Source: Chloroflexota bacterium (lineage in GTDB: Bacteria > Chloroflexota > UBA11872 > VXOZ01). Taken from it: a DNA stretch of 64,000 bases. The position numbers were made by a program, and so were the translations under genes. Under the pieces are notes generated by a model. That model saw only the letters and a program-made list of their open reading frames with translations. It was not told the origin of the DNA and searched no databases. The DNA lies in NCBI GenBank assembly GCA_028874195.1, contig JAPPLM010000047.1, forward strand, positions 113,126 to 177,125, in the 5' to 3' direction. Below, one piece after another: positions 8,754 through 17,074 of the stretch (position 1 is the first letter of the stretch; every line of letters begins with the position of its first letter).

Positions 8754-9809
8754 GTGACCGCAGCCTCGTCCGACCCAGCGCTCAACGCCACGCAGAGACT
8801 CCCAACCCTGCCCATTCTTACCACCGTTGTGGGGAGCTATCCGGTTCCCGCCTGGCTGCTGGCTCAGCCGAGCAGGGCAGCGTCACGTGACGCGATGCTG
8901 GCGGTTTTCAAGACCCAGGAGCTTGCCGGCATCGACGTGGTGACCGACGGCGAATTGTCACGGTTCGACGCTAACCACCCTGAGACGCAAGGCATGATCG
9001 AGTATTTCATTTCTCCCTTAGCCGGGGTGGACACGGCGTATGGTCACTCTGAAGTAGACGCTTTTCGCCAGCAAGCCGGTATGCAGTTTCGCAAGAAACC
9101 CGCAGGGGTCGTGAGAGCAGCCATTGGCGAGGGCACGCTCGACCTGCCTTCAGCCGCAGCAAACGGCGGCCTCACCACAAAACCGTACAAGTTTACACTT
9201 ACGAGCCCGTACATGCTGGCGAAGTCTCTGCTCGACCTGCATTATCGTGACGTTCGCCAACTGGCCTTTGCTATTGCCGATGTCTTTCAGGCGCAGGTGG
9301 CAGGCCTCGATGCCGCCGTCTTGCAGATAGATGAAGCCAATCTCGTTGGTTCGCCTCAGGACAGCGAGTGGGCGGCTGACGTTTTGAACCGCGTGTTCGC
9401 GGGGTTCACCGGACAGAAAGGCGTGCATCTTTGCTTTGGCAACTACGGCGGCCAGACTATCCAGCAGGGACTCTTCAAAGATCTGTTCCCCTTCTTCAAC
9501 CGGCTTGAATGCGACCACCTCATTCTGGAACTGGCGCGTCCCGGCGACGCCGAACTGCCGGTATTCAAGGACCTGCAAACCGAAATCGCCTTGGGTATCG
9601 GCGTCATAGACATTAAGGACAACGCCGTGGAATCACCCGACCTCATCGCCCGCCGCATTGAGCGCGCCGTAAGCGTCCTGGGAGCGGAGCGTATCAAGTG
9701 GGTGCATCCGGACTGCGGCTTCTGGATGCTTTCCCGCATCGTGGCCGATCAGAAGATGGCTGCACTGGTTAAGGGCCGCGACCTCTATCTTGGACAGAAG
9801 AGCACATAA
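8754..9809 (+). CDS. Cobalamin-independent methionine synthase C-terminal-type (MetE/UROD-like) methyltransferase
   Basis: This 351-residue protein equals the C-terminal zinc-binding half of MetE, without the N-terminal half. The zinc ligands appear as His and Cys in GVHLCFGNYGG near 222, a Glu in LILELARPGD near 254, and Cys in HPDCGFWML near 321. TTVVGSYPVP near the start is typical. Stand-alone proteins of this kind act as methionine synthases or as methyltransferases on other thiol or cobamide substrates. The start is GTG 8754, with AGAGGA upstream. The oxidoreductase gene begins 11 bases after the stop, so the two form an operon. Confidence 0.83.
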   Translation: MTAASSDPALNATQRLPTLPILTTVVGSYPVPAWLLAQPSRAASRDAMLAVFKTQELAGIDVVTDGELSRFDANHPETQGMIEYFISPLAGVDTAYGHSEVDAFRQQAGMQFRKKPAGVVRAAIGEGTLDLPSAAANGGLTTKPYKFTLTSPYMLAKSLLDLHYRDVRQLAFAIADVFQAQVAGLDAAVLQIDEANLVGSPQDSEWAADVLNRVFAGFTGQKGVHLCFGNYGGQTIQQGLFKDLFPFFNRLECDHLILELARPGDAELPVFKDLQTEIALGIGVIDIKDNAVESPDLIARRIERAVSVLGAERIKWVHPDCGFWMLSRIVADQKMAALVKGRDLYLGQKST

Positions 9810-9820
9810 GGAGCGAGCAA

Positions 9821-10879
9821 ATGGGCGAACAAGCACGTGTGGCCGTAATCACCGCCCCCTCGGGCACCATGCACGTGGCCGGCTTTTTGGAAATCCTGGC
9901 GGCACTGCCCGAGGTTGCACAAGTGGCGCTGGTGACGGACGGCGCGGAAGATATAGAGTCCCATGCCCGCGATCAGCTTGGAGGGCGGCTGGTTGGCACA
10001 TATCCCGATGCGGAAGCACTGTTTGGTTCGTTCGAGGCTGACCTCAGCATAGTCAGCCTGGAGCCGCGCACCGCGCCGCCGGTCATCGCCGCCTGTTTAC
10101 GCGCAGGCAGCCACGTGCTCGCCGAAAAGCCCGCCTGCCTGCGGTGGGAGGAGTTCGCCGAGCTTGCTGCGCTGGCCGACGAGCTAGAGCGCAACCTCGG
10201 CCTCGCCTTTGCCGCGCGGGGCTTTCCCTTCTTGCAAGATGCGAGAAGGCTGGTCGCGAACGGCACACTCGGTAAGCTCTACGGCGTCGACACGTATTTC
10301 ATCGCCGACCAGACGCGCGTGCAGCAGGCCGAGTGGCAGGCGTCCTGGTTTTCACAGAAGGCCTACGCCGGGGGCGGGCACCTGATGTGGCTGGGTATAC
10401 ATTATGTAGACCTTCTGCATCATCTCACCGGACAGCGCATCGTGGAAGTTGCCGGACTTACTGCCGTTGTCGGCGGCGCGCCCATAGATACGGAGGACGC
10501 CGCCGTGGCGGTACTGCGCTTTGCGGACGGCATAGTCGGCACATTGACCTCGGCGTACTACATAGACCGGAATAAGCAGTCCCACCTGCACTTGTGGGGC
10601 TCCCAAGGCTGGCTGCGCGGACGCCCCAACGATTGGGAGAGCCTGGAGTGGTACAGCACCCATCCCGCCGAGCATTCCGCACCCTACCGCACCATTCGCT
10701 ATGATTCGCCGCAGTCCGAGGTCAAGCCTACGTATTACGGCCTGGTGCGTGACGCGGTGCATGGTGCAATGGGCATTGGACCGCATCCCGTTGCAACGGC
10801 CGAGGCCCTGCATGTGCTCAAGGTCGTCCATGCCATTTACCGTGCGGCGGAGACCGGCCAGACGCAGCAAGTCGAGTGA
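9821..10879 (+). CDS. Gfo/Idh/MocA-family NAD(P)-dependent oxidoreductase 1
   Basis: This 352-residue protein has an N-terminal Rossmann domain (VAVITAPSGTMHVAGFLEIL; the usual GxGxxG is degenerate) and the signature HVLAEKPACL near 105, with the catalytic Lys. The C-terminal alpha/beta domain carries GGGHLMWLGIHYVDLLHHL near 188, which holds the His usually used in catalysis. Family members oxidise or reduce sugars, inositols and sugar acids. ATG 9821 follows AAGGAG at six bases, and the gene starts 11 bases after the MetE-like gene. The substrate is unknown. Confidence 0.85.
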   Translation: MGEQARVAVITAPSGTMHVAGFLEILAALPEVAQVALVTDGAEDIESHARDQLGGRLVGTYPDAEALFGSFEADLSIVSLEPRTAPPVIAACLRAGSHVLAEKPACLRWEEFAELAALADELERNLGLAFAARGFPFLQDARRLVANGTLGKLYGVDTYFIADQTRVQQAEWQASWFSQKAYAGGGHLMWLGIHYVDLLHHLTGQRIVEVAGLTAVVGGAPIDTEDAAVAVLRFADGIVGTLTSAYYIDRNKQSHLHLWGSQGWLRGRPNDWESLEWYSTHPAEHSAPYRTIRYDSPQSEVKPTYYGLVRDAVHGAMGIGPHPVATAEALHVLKVVHAIYRAAETGQTQQVE

Positions 10880-11005
10880 CAAACGCCGAAGGTAATTGCA
10901 GGTAGCTTCAATCCAGACATGTGCGGGCTTCTTCTCGTTTGATGCGGAAATGGGGTAGTAGCATAAAGGAGGATTGCGCCAGGAACCGCGTATTTTCTAC
11001 CATCT

Positions 11006-11036
11006 CTGGATTCCGGCTTTCGCCGGAATGACGGAC
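11006..11036. repeat. Dispersed palindromic repeat, ATTCCGGCTTTCGCCGGAAT form
   Basis: This copy of the ATTCCCG...CGGGAAT family, with compensating changes (CCGGC/GCCGG), lies in the 197-base gap between two oxidoreductase genes. The paired changes suggest that the hairpin, rather than the primary sequence, is maintained. Confidence 0.85.
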
Positions 11037-11076
11037 CAACTCCACTTTTCTCTACAGTAAGGAGAAGAAAAGAGCG

Positions 11077-12198
11077 ATGAAACGCTATCGAGCAGCACTC
11101 ATCGGCTGCGGCGGCATGAGCGCGGCGCACTTGAGGGCCCAGCACGAGGTCACGGCAATTGACACTGTGGCCGTGTGCGACATTGTGGAAGAGAAACTGC
11201 ACGCGGTGGGTGACGCGTTCAACGTTGAGAAGCGCTATACCGACTACCATGCCATGCTCGCGGCGGAAAAGCCGGACATCGTTGCCATTGCTACGCAGGG
11301 GCCGCAGCATTGCGCCGCCACGGTAGCTGCGGCCGAACACGGCGCGCACGTGCTCTGCGAAAAGCCCATGGCGCTCGATCTCGCCGAGGCGGACCGCATG
11401 GTAGAAGCGTGTGACGAGGCCGGTGTGCAACTTGCCATCAATCACCAGGCCACGGTGCGCCCGTCGCTCACGCGCATGCGTGACATGATCGAGAACGGCG
11501 ACATTGGCGACGTCATTCTGGTGCGGGGCAACAACAAGAGCGGGCGCAAGGCCGGCAACGAGTTGATGGAGATGGGCACCCACGTGTTCGACCGCATGCA
11601 GTTTCTTGGCGGCGCTCCGCAGTGGTGTCTTGCTCATCTTACATGGGAAGGGAAGGCCGCCACCATCGACGACGCCATGGACTCTCAGACCATGAGTCCC
11701 AGAGACCGCGCCTCCGGCCCGGTGCTCGGCGAGCGAGCCTACGCCCTCTTTGGGATGACCCGCGCGCCGGTGGGCGAGTGCCAGTTCCTCGGCTACGAGA
11801 AGACGAACAACCGCCTCTACAGCGTGGACGTGCTCGGCACCAACGGGCAGCTCTCATTGCGCGGTACCGGCGTGCAGCGGGGCAACAGCGATCTCTTCCA
11901 CCTGCCCGTGCCCGCCTTCTATCCCGCAGATTTACAAGACGAACCGCAATGGCAGCGCATCGAGGCGCCGGAAGAACTCGACGCACGCCTCGGCAAGGAG
12001 AGCATCACACCCATCCTGCAAGAGTTGATCACGTCCATCGAGACCGGCAGTGAGCACCCCTGCAGCGGCGAAGCGGGCCGCCTGAACCTGGAGATGGTCA
12101 TGGCGATCTACGCCTCACATCTGAGTGGACAGCGCATCGCTATACCCCTTGCCGAGCGTGTGCATCCGTTGTCAGCGGAATCTTCGCAGACAAGGTAG
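11077..12198 (+). CDS. Gfo/Idh/MocA-family oxidoreductase 2
   Basis: This 373-residue NAD(P)-dependent oxidoreductase has the canonical Rossmann motif ALIGCGGMSAAHL at residues 6-18 and CEKPMALDLAEADRM near 98, with the catalytic Lys. GNELMEMGTHVFDRMQFL near 160 has the expected His. The C-terminus (residues 175-373) contains the substrate-binding sheet. ATG 11077 follows a TAAGGAGAAGAAAAGAG purine tract. A strong terminator lies 26 bases after the stop, so this gene ends the transcript that may begin with the MetE-like gene. The substrate cannot be read from sequence. Confidence 0.88.
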   Translation: MKRYRAALIGCGGMSAAHLRAQHEVTAIDTVAVCDIVEEKLHAVGDAFNVEKRYTDYHAMLAAEKPDIVAIATQGPQHCAATVAAAEHGAHVLCEKPMALDLAEADRMVEACDEAGVQLAINHQATVRPSLTRMRDMIENGDIGDVILVRGNNKSGRKAGNELMEMGTHVFDRMQFLGGAPQWCLAHLTWEGKAATIDDAMDSQTMSPRDRASGPVLGERAYALFGMTRAPVGECQFLGYEKTNNRLYSVDVLGTNGQLSLRGTGVQRGNSDLFHLPVPAFYPADLQDEPQWQRIEAPEELDARLGKESITPILQELITSIETGSEHPCSGEAGRLNLEMVMAIYASHLSGQRIAIPLAERVHPLSAESSQTR

Positions 12199-12223
12199 CG
12201 GCCAACCGCTACACAGAGGAATC

Positions 12224-12265
12224 AAATAGCCCCGGGAAGTCGGTAATTCTTCCTCGGGGCTATTT
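12224..12265 (+). terminator. Rho-independent terminator
   Basis: AAATAGCCCCG-GGAAG pairs with CTTCC-T-CGGGGCTATTT, a 16-bp stem with a single bulged T and a loop of nine bases. It ends in a short T run and closes the upstream oxidoreductase operon. Confidence 0.85.
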
Positions 12266-12364
12266 TCGCTACCAATACGAAGATTCTAGGCACCTGTAGA
12301 CTGTCGCCAACGACTCAACGTCGTACCAAATGTCTCCTTGAACCAATCATCAGTGTTGTCGCGG

Positions 12365-13183
12365 CTACGGCCATTGGATTGTTATGGGATTGGGATATTC
12401 AACAGTCGTACCGTCTGTCTTTGTAGCCCTTGCAGTAAATATGAGCTTGGCAGCGCTCGCAGCCCGATCCATCTTTTGCAAGGCGAACGTGCTAGCTGCA
12501 TCTCTGCCCCCGGCAGGTGCGTCGGCTGTCCTAAACTCACGCCCATCATTTCGCACGAGTATCAACTTTGCAGCGTTCTCAGCTACGATGCTCAAGTATA
12601 CGGTTCCATCCGCTGTTGTCGCCTGATACGTGTATTTGGCAACCAAATTTGCAGACTCATGCGCGACAACAAACACGAACGATACATCACCAGTGCCTTC
12701 GGGCTGTGGCGTGCCCTGGAAGAACGGTGGCTGGGTCGCGGCCGGGGCAGCGGTAGGAGTGGCTGCACGTGGTTCGGGTTGCTTTGGTACGCGGAGCGAC
12801 TGTCCTTCAAATATCTTATTTGGATCAGAGAGGCAGTTCGCTGCCTGGAGCGTAGCCTGCGTAGAATCACTGCGCAGGGCGATGCTATAGAGCGTATCTC
12901 CCGCTTGCACGGTGTACTCCGGCCAATCGGTACGTGGCGTGCATGAGGGCGGCGCGCTCGTGGCCTGCGGCGCTCGCGTCGGCAGCGGCACCAGCGTCGG
13001 TACCGGCGAAGTAGCCGGCGTAACCGAAGTCTCTTGCGTTGGACGGACTATCGTTGGAATTACTTCGGGAGTCGGTGTCTCTTCATCAGGGCCGTTGCCC
13101 ACAAAAGGGACGCAGGCAGTCGCAGTGACCGCAAGTCCCAGCAGCAGAAGCATAATCCGAAGGCTCGTAAGGCTTGTTCTCAC
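12365..13183 (-). CDS. LysM-domain lipoprotein
   Basis: This 272-residue exported protein carries a lipoprotein signal: hydrophobic LLLLGLAVTATAC, with the lipobox Cys near 24. A Thr/Pro-rich linker to about residue 85 is followed by a single LysM domain (YTVQAGDTLYSIA to GQSLRVP, about 90-135), which should bind peptidoglycan or another amino-sugar polymer. A second low-complexity linker leads to a C-terminal beta-rich domain of unknown function (about 165-270). GTG 13183 lies ten bases after AGGAGG; GTG 13192 is only one base from it and is less likely. The gene is convergent with the upstream oxidoreductase. Confidence 0.8.
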   Translation of the reverse strand: MRTSLTSLRIMLLLLGLAVTATACVPFVGNGPDEETPTPEVIPTIVRPTQETSVTPATSPVPTLVPLPTRAPQATSAPPSCTPRTDWPEYTVQAGDTLYSIALRSDSTQATLQAANCLSDPNKIFEGQSLRVPKQPEPRAATPTAAPAATQPPFFQGTPQPEGTGDVSFVFVVAHESANLVAKYTYQATTADGTVYLSIVAENAAKLILVRNDGREFRTADAPAGGRDAASTFALQKMDRAASAAKLIFTARATKTDGTTVEYPNPITIQWP

Positions 13184-13434
13184 TGGCGACACTCCTCCTC
13201 TAGCACACTACCCTCGCCACGGCCCGAGAGGTGCACAGACAATACGTCTCTCCGGTCTGACTTGATGGAACCAATCTACAAATTTAAGCCGCGCTGAGAT
13301 CAGGGCAAGCGGGGGTTGATACAGCACAACTAAAGGAACGCTCGGTGGGACTGAAGGTTCAGAGAGCTATCTACTATAATGCCTGGAATGGCCGCACATT
13401 TCAAGCGATCAGCAGTATCCGGCCTGAATCAGCA

Positions 13435-14388
13435 CTAAAGCAGGGATTGCGCCTTCGCCACAATGTGCTGGGCGGTCAAGCCATACTTCTCAAGGAGCGC
13501 GTCTGGATCCCCCGATTCAGCGTACGTATTCTCAACGCCTACGAATGCCATCGCGCATGGAGCGTGCTCAGCCGCCGCCATTGCCACCACACTGCCTAGC
13601 CCGCACTGCACGAGATGTTCCTCAGCAACCACGATCTTGCCGGTCTCGCGCGCTGCCCTCGTGACCGCCTCTACGTCCAGCGGACGCGCCGTATGCATGT
13701 CCAGCACACGAGCCTCTACTCCAGCTTTGGCCAAGGCATGCGCCGCTTCTAACGCCGCAGAGACCATGATGCCGTTGGCAATGAGCGTTATGTCATTGCC
13801 GCTGCGCAGTTCATTCGCTTTACCCAGCGTAAAATCAGGATCGTCTCCATAAACCACCGGCACATCCGGGCGGCCCACACGCATATAGGCCGGGCCAACG
13901 GAATCTAGCATAGCCGACACGGCCTTCAGCGTGGAGGGCTCATCGGCGGGTACGATCACCGTAAACGTCGGCAAGCCTAATGCCAAGGCCACATCCTCAA
14001 TGGCCATCTGCGAAGGGCCGTCTTCACCGATACTGATACCGGCGTGGCTGCCCACCACCTTTACGTTGAGGTTTGGAAAGGCAACCGACATGCGCAACTG
14101 GTCGTAGCCGTTGCACATGATAAAGCAGGCAAAGCTGGCAATTACGGGCAACTTTCCACACGCCGCCAGACCCGCGCCGATGCCGACCAGGTTCGATTCC
14201 GCAATGCCCACGTTGATGAAGCGCTCCGGAAACTCCTGAGCAAACCACTCGGTGCGGGTAGAGTTATTCACGTCACCGTCCACCACGACGATATCCGCGT
14301 TCGTCTTGCCAGCCTCTCGCAGGGCTGCGCCAAAGGCGTCGCGGGTGGCTTTTCCCATTTTGAATTCAATGTCGGGCTTTACTGCCAT
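13435..14388 (-). CDS. Transketolase C-terminal (pyrimidine-binding) subunit
   Basis: Together with the next gene this makes a split transketolase, a thiamine diphosphate enzyme that moves two-carbon ketol units between sugar phosphates. The 317 residues hold the Pyr domain (VVVDGDVNNSTRTEWF and FINVGIAESNLVGIGAGLA, with the Glu that activates ThDP) and the transketolase C domain (about 190-317). ATG 14388 gives MAVKPDIEFKMGKATRDAFG; a longer frame runs upstream inside the neighbour and looks unrelated. The start overlaps the end of the N-terminal subunit gene by 10 bases, indicating translational coupling. Confidence 0.9.
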   Translation of the reverse strand: MAVKPDIEFKMGKATRDAFGAALREAGKTNADIVVVDGDVNNSTRTEWFAQEFPERFINVGIAESNLVGIGAGLAACGKLPVIASFACFIMCNGYDQLRMSVAFPNLNVKVVGSHAGISIGEDGPSQMAIEDVALALGLPTFTVIVPADEPSTLKAVSAMLDSVGPAYMRVGRPDVPVVYGDDPDFTLGKANELRSGNDITLIANGIMVSAALEAAHALAKAGVEARVLDMHTARPLDVEAVTRAARETGKIVVAEEHLVQCGLGSVVAMAAAEHAPCAMAFVGVENTYAESGDPDALLEKYGLTAQHIVAKAQSLL

Positions 14389-15221
14389 CCCAGTTCCTCC
14401 AGGGCGCGCTGCTCTTCTTCCTTGGTGAGCGCCTTGCCGTGATACGAGTAGTCTGCCTCGACGAAGGAAACGCCCTTGCCCTTCACCGTGTGGGCGATTA
14501 TGCACGACGGGCGTCCCTGCGTGGCCTTGGCTCGCTGTAATGCATCGAGCACGGCTTCCATGTCGTGTCCGTCAATCTCCTGGGTGTCCCACTGGAACGC
14601 CTGCCATTTTTCCGCCAGCGGTGAGTAGTCCAGCACGTCGCGCACCCAGCCCGTCTGTTGGGCCTTGTTGTGGTCGACAATGGCCGTCACGTTATCGAGC
14701 TTGTAATGAGCCGCGGTCATGGCCGCTTCCCAAATCTGCCCTTCGTCCTGCTCCCCGTCACCCAAAATGACGAATACATGATTGTCCGCATTCTCAATGC
14801 GGGCGGCGAACGCATGTCCCAAGCCAATAGAGAGGCCTTGCCCCAATGAACCGGTGCTGGCTTCTACTCCAGGCAAGCGGGACATGTTGGGATGTCCCTC
14901 AAGCGGGCTGCCAATTTGCCTGAGCGTTTCAAGCAGGTCCGTCGAGAAATACCCTGCATGCGCCAAGACCACGTAGAGCAAGGGGCTGGCATGTCCTTTG
15001 CTCATAATCAAACGATCCCGCTTTGCCCAGTGTGGTTCCGCGGGATCATACCGCATTACTCCGCCAAAGTAGAGCGCCGCCATGATCTCCACACCGGAAA
15101 GCGAGCTTGACGGATGCCCCGATCCCGCAATCGTCGTGCACGTTATTATGTCACGGCGCAAGACTCTTGCCTGTTCCTCGAGTTCTGCAATTGACATCTT
15201 CATCGGTTCGCCCACAGTCAT
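14379..15221 (-). CDS. Transketolase N-terminal (ThDP-binding) subunit
   Basis: This 280-residue subunit binds thiamine diphosphate and Mg2+. The motif GDGEQDEGQIWEAAM near 150, followed by DHNKAQQ near 182, is the ThDP fold signature. GSGHPSSSLSGVEI near 33 and SKGHASPLLY near 76 carry conserved substrate-site His residues. ATG 15221 follows AGAAGGA at five bases; internal ATGs at 15203 and 15197 are alternatives. It is first in a two-gene operon with the C-terminal subunit. Split transketolases are common in Archaea, Firmicutes and Chloroflexota. Confidence 0.92.
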   Translation of the reverse strand: MTVGEPMKMSIAELEEQARVLRRDIITCTTIAGSGHPSSSLSGVEIMAALYFGGVMRYDPAEPHWAKRDRLIMSKGHASPLLYVVLAHAGYFSTDLLETLRQIGSPLEGHPNMSRLPGVEASTGSLGQGLSIGLGHAFAARIENADNHVFVILGDGEQDEGQIWEAAMTAAHYKLDNVTAIVDHNKAQQTGWVRDVLDYSPLAEKWQAFQWDTQEIDGHDMEAVLDALQRAKATQGRPSCIIAHTVKGKGVSFVEADYSYHGKALTKEEEQRALEELGWQ

Positions 15222-15591
15222 CAGTATCCTTCTGCTGCCGCCTGTCTATCGTTTGTCTCTCACCGACAAGAAACTCCGTCCCCAGACTTCAGATTCACGC
15301 CTGGGTGTGTGACCTTTGGTCGTCTACTTTGGATCACACTCACACTATTGTAACGTTTACAGGCCGGAGGCGCGAATGTGATCGATGCGTCTGCTCAAGC
15401 TGGCTCACTTCAGCTTTCGTAATTTCGTCAGGTTTTGGCGCACATTCCGTGAGAATCGTCATACCACGCTGCTGGCTTGGCAAAAGGGCGGTGAGAGTTC
15501 CGATGAGTGCTGGATTGCGAGTGCTATACTTAAAACGCGAGGAATCAAGCGATGTGCGTAGCACACGTCTCAACCATAGTTCCATTAGGCA
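15222..15591. other. 370-base divergent intergenic region
   Basis: The region separates the divergent transketolase and CPBP genes. It holds an extended -10 element pointing to the CPBP gene (15522-15530) and a small hairpin TGTGC-GTA-GCACA near 15553. No gene or known repeat family was seen. Confidence 0.5.
15522..15530 (+). promoter_or_regulatory. Extended -10 promoter of the CPBP protease gene
   Basis: TGCTATACT is an extended -10 element (TGn plus TATACT) 61 bases before the start codon. No good -35 lies 17 bases upstream, which is acceptable for extended -10 promoters. Confidence 0.45.
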
Positions 15592-16473
15592 ATGACGGAA
15601 TTAATTCCAGAAGACAGTCGAGGTAAGTCTCGATCCTTCCCCACCGTTTGGCAAGCGCTGCTTTTGCTTGGGCTGCTTTTTATTCTCCAATTGGGCGCAA
15701 CCGTGATCGTCGGCGTCTATCAAGCCGTTCAGTCCATTCCGGTTCAAGAATTGGCCACAACGCTTGCCATCGTGAACGTGGCCACGTTCGGCGCCGTTGC
15801 GATACTGGGCGCAGCCTGGTCTCGCGTTTCCGCGCGCCAACTCTTCTACCTGCGGGGATTTTCACCTCTTCTCATACTGCCGATGCTTGTGATGATGCTT
15901 GGACTCATCATCATCGTATCGGAACTCGACAACGTCCTCCAGCGCTTCCTCCCCATGCCGGACTGGTTCATGGAAATGCTGTCGGAACTCGGTCTGGGCG
16001 AGGGCTTTGCTCTTAGCACCTTCATCGTGCTCGTAGTTGTCGCGCCTCTCACCGAAGAACCGCTCTTTCGCGGCATCATGCTCCATGGCTTTGCACGCAA
16101 CTACGGTACGTGGTGGGCCGTCTTGGGCACGTCGTTCCTGTTTGGCGCGATTCACCTGAACCCCTGGCAATTTATGGGCGCCTTCTTCCTTGGCATCGTC
16201 TTCGCGTGGTGGACGTTGAAAACAAGGTCAATACTGCCGGCGACTCTCGGCCACGCACTGAATAACGGCATGGTCCTCTTTACGGCTGACGTATTGAACA
16301 TAGATATCCAGGGCTTCAATGCCTGGGAAGAAGGGGTGCACGCGCACCAGCCGTGGTGGTTTACGCTCACCGGAGTCGTGCTGGCGCTGGTTGGCGCGGG
16401 AATTCTGCACAAGATGTGGTCGCCCGGGAAAGACCCTCTTGCCAACACGCCCCGGCAGAGCGAGCTATCCTAA
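15592..16473 (+). CDS. CPBP-family intramembrane glutamic protease
   Basis: This 293-residue integral membrane protein has about seven or eight hydrophobic segments. The CPBP/Rce1 (ABI) catalytic motifs are present: EEPLFRG near 155 (the EExxxR motif), FGAIHLN near 185 and HALNN near 222. Family members cleave prenylated proteins, bacteriocin precursors or membrane regulators; no partner gene is adjacent. The start ATG 15592 has only a weak AGG ribosome site. The gene is divergent from the transketolase operon and convergent with a small membrane-protein gene. Confidence 0.88.
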   Translation: MTELIPEDSRGKSRSFPTVWQALLLLGLLFILQLGATVIVGVYQAVQSIPVQELATTLAIVNVATFGAVAILGAAWSRVSARQLFYLRGFSPLLILPMLVMMLGLIIIVSELDNVLQRFLPMPDWFMEMLSELGLGEGFALSTFIVLVVVAPLTEEPLFRGIMLHGFARNYGTWWAVLGTSFLFGAIHLNPWQFMGAFFLGIVFAWWTLKTRSILPATLGHALNNGMVLFTADVLNIDIQGFNAWEEGVHAHQPWWFTLTGVVLALVGAGILHKMWSPGKDPLANTPRQSELS

Positions 16474-16601
16474 CCTGCCTGGCGCGTTCAAACGGCCTGG
16501 GTGCGCAACGCTCCCTGGGCACCAAGCCCGTCTACACGTCTCATCGCTGCCGCCATGCGTATCGCACGAACCGAACTCACACGGCTCAACGGCGAGTCTT
16601 G

Positions 16602-16958
16602 TTAGCGCGAACGCAAGAGCCACATGCCGTTGATGAGAAAGATCATCGCGAGCACAGCGTAGAAACCTCCCGCTCCGACCGTCCCCGCCCCAATGGCAAG
16701 CAGAGGAATGCCGAGACCCATCGTCGGCAGCGCCACGGCGAGAAAAGTCTTGGCATCCGACTTGGACTTCTTGCGTGACTTCCCCAGCGCGGCCTGCACT
16801 CGCTTGTCGATAAGTGAATCGATGCGCTCAGCCAGCGCTTCGACGACTTCATCATCATACTGCGCGCCCAACTCCCGCCGCGCGCTCACGGCAAGCCCAA
16901 GCTCATCCTTCAGGCCGTCAGCGTCCGCGGAACCCTTGGAGCGTGTCTTCTTTGCCAT
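16602..16958 (-). CDS. Small membrane protein of unknown function
   Basis: The protein has 118 residues. The first 70 are charged, with a short acidic/basic helical stretch (YDDEVVEALAERIDSLIDKR) and a Lys/Ser-rich segment. Two hydrophobic segments follow (TFLAVALPTMGLGIPLLAIGA and FYAVLAMIFLINGMWLL), and the C-terminus is basic. I do not recognise a family. It may be a two-helix inner-membrane protein with a cytosolic N-terminus. It lies alone on the minus strand, convergent with the CPBP gene. Confidence 0.6.
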   Translation of the reverse strand: MAKKTRSKGSADADGLKDELGLAVSARRELGAQYDDEVVEALAERIDSLIDKRVQAALGKSRKKSKSDAKTFLAVALPTMGLGIPLLAIGAGTVGAGGFYAVLAMIFLINGMWLLRSR

Positions 16959-17074
16959 CTACGCGTATCCTCACAATACGTAGAGCTTGTGAACAGGGGG
17001 CACAACACCACAAGCACATCATAGCGCAAATGGACAGCTACAACCCAAACTGCTTGACGCTGCACCGTTGAGCT

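Noticed and set aside
12338..12946. 202-codon plus-strand open frame opposite the LysM lipoprotein
   Set aside because: It is Cys- and Arg-rich with no recognisable domain, whereas the minus strand holds a lipobox and LysM.
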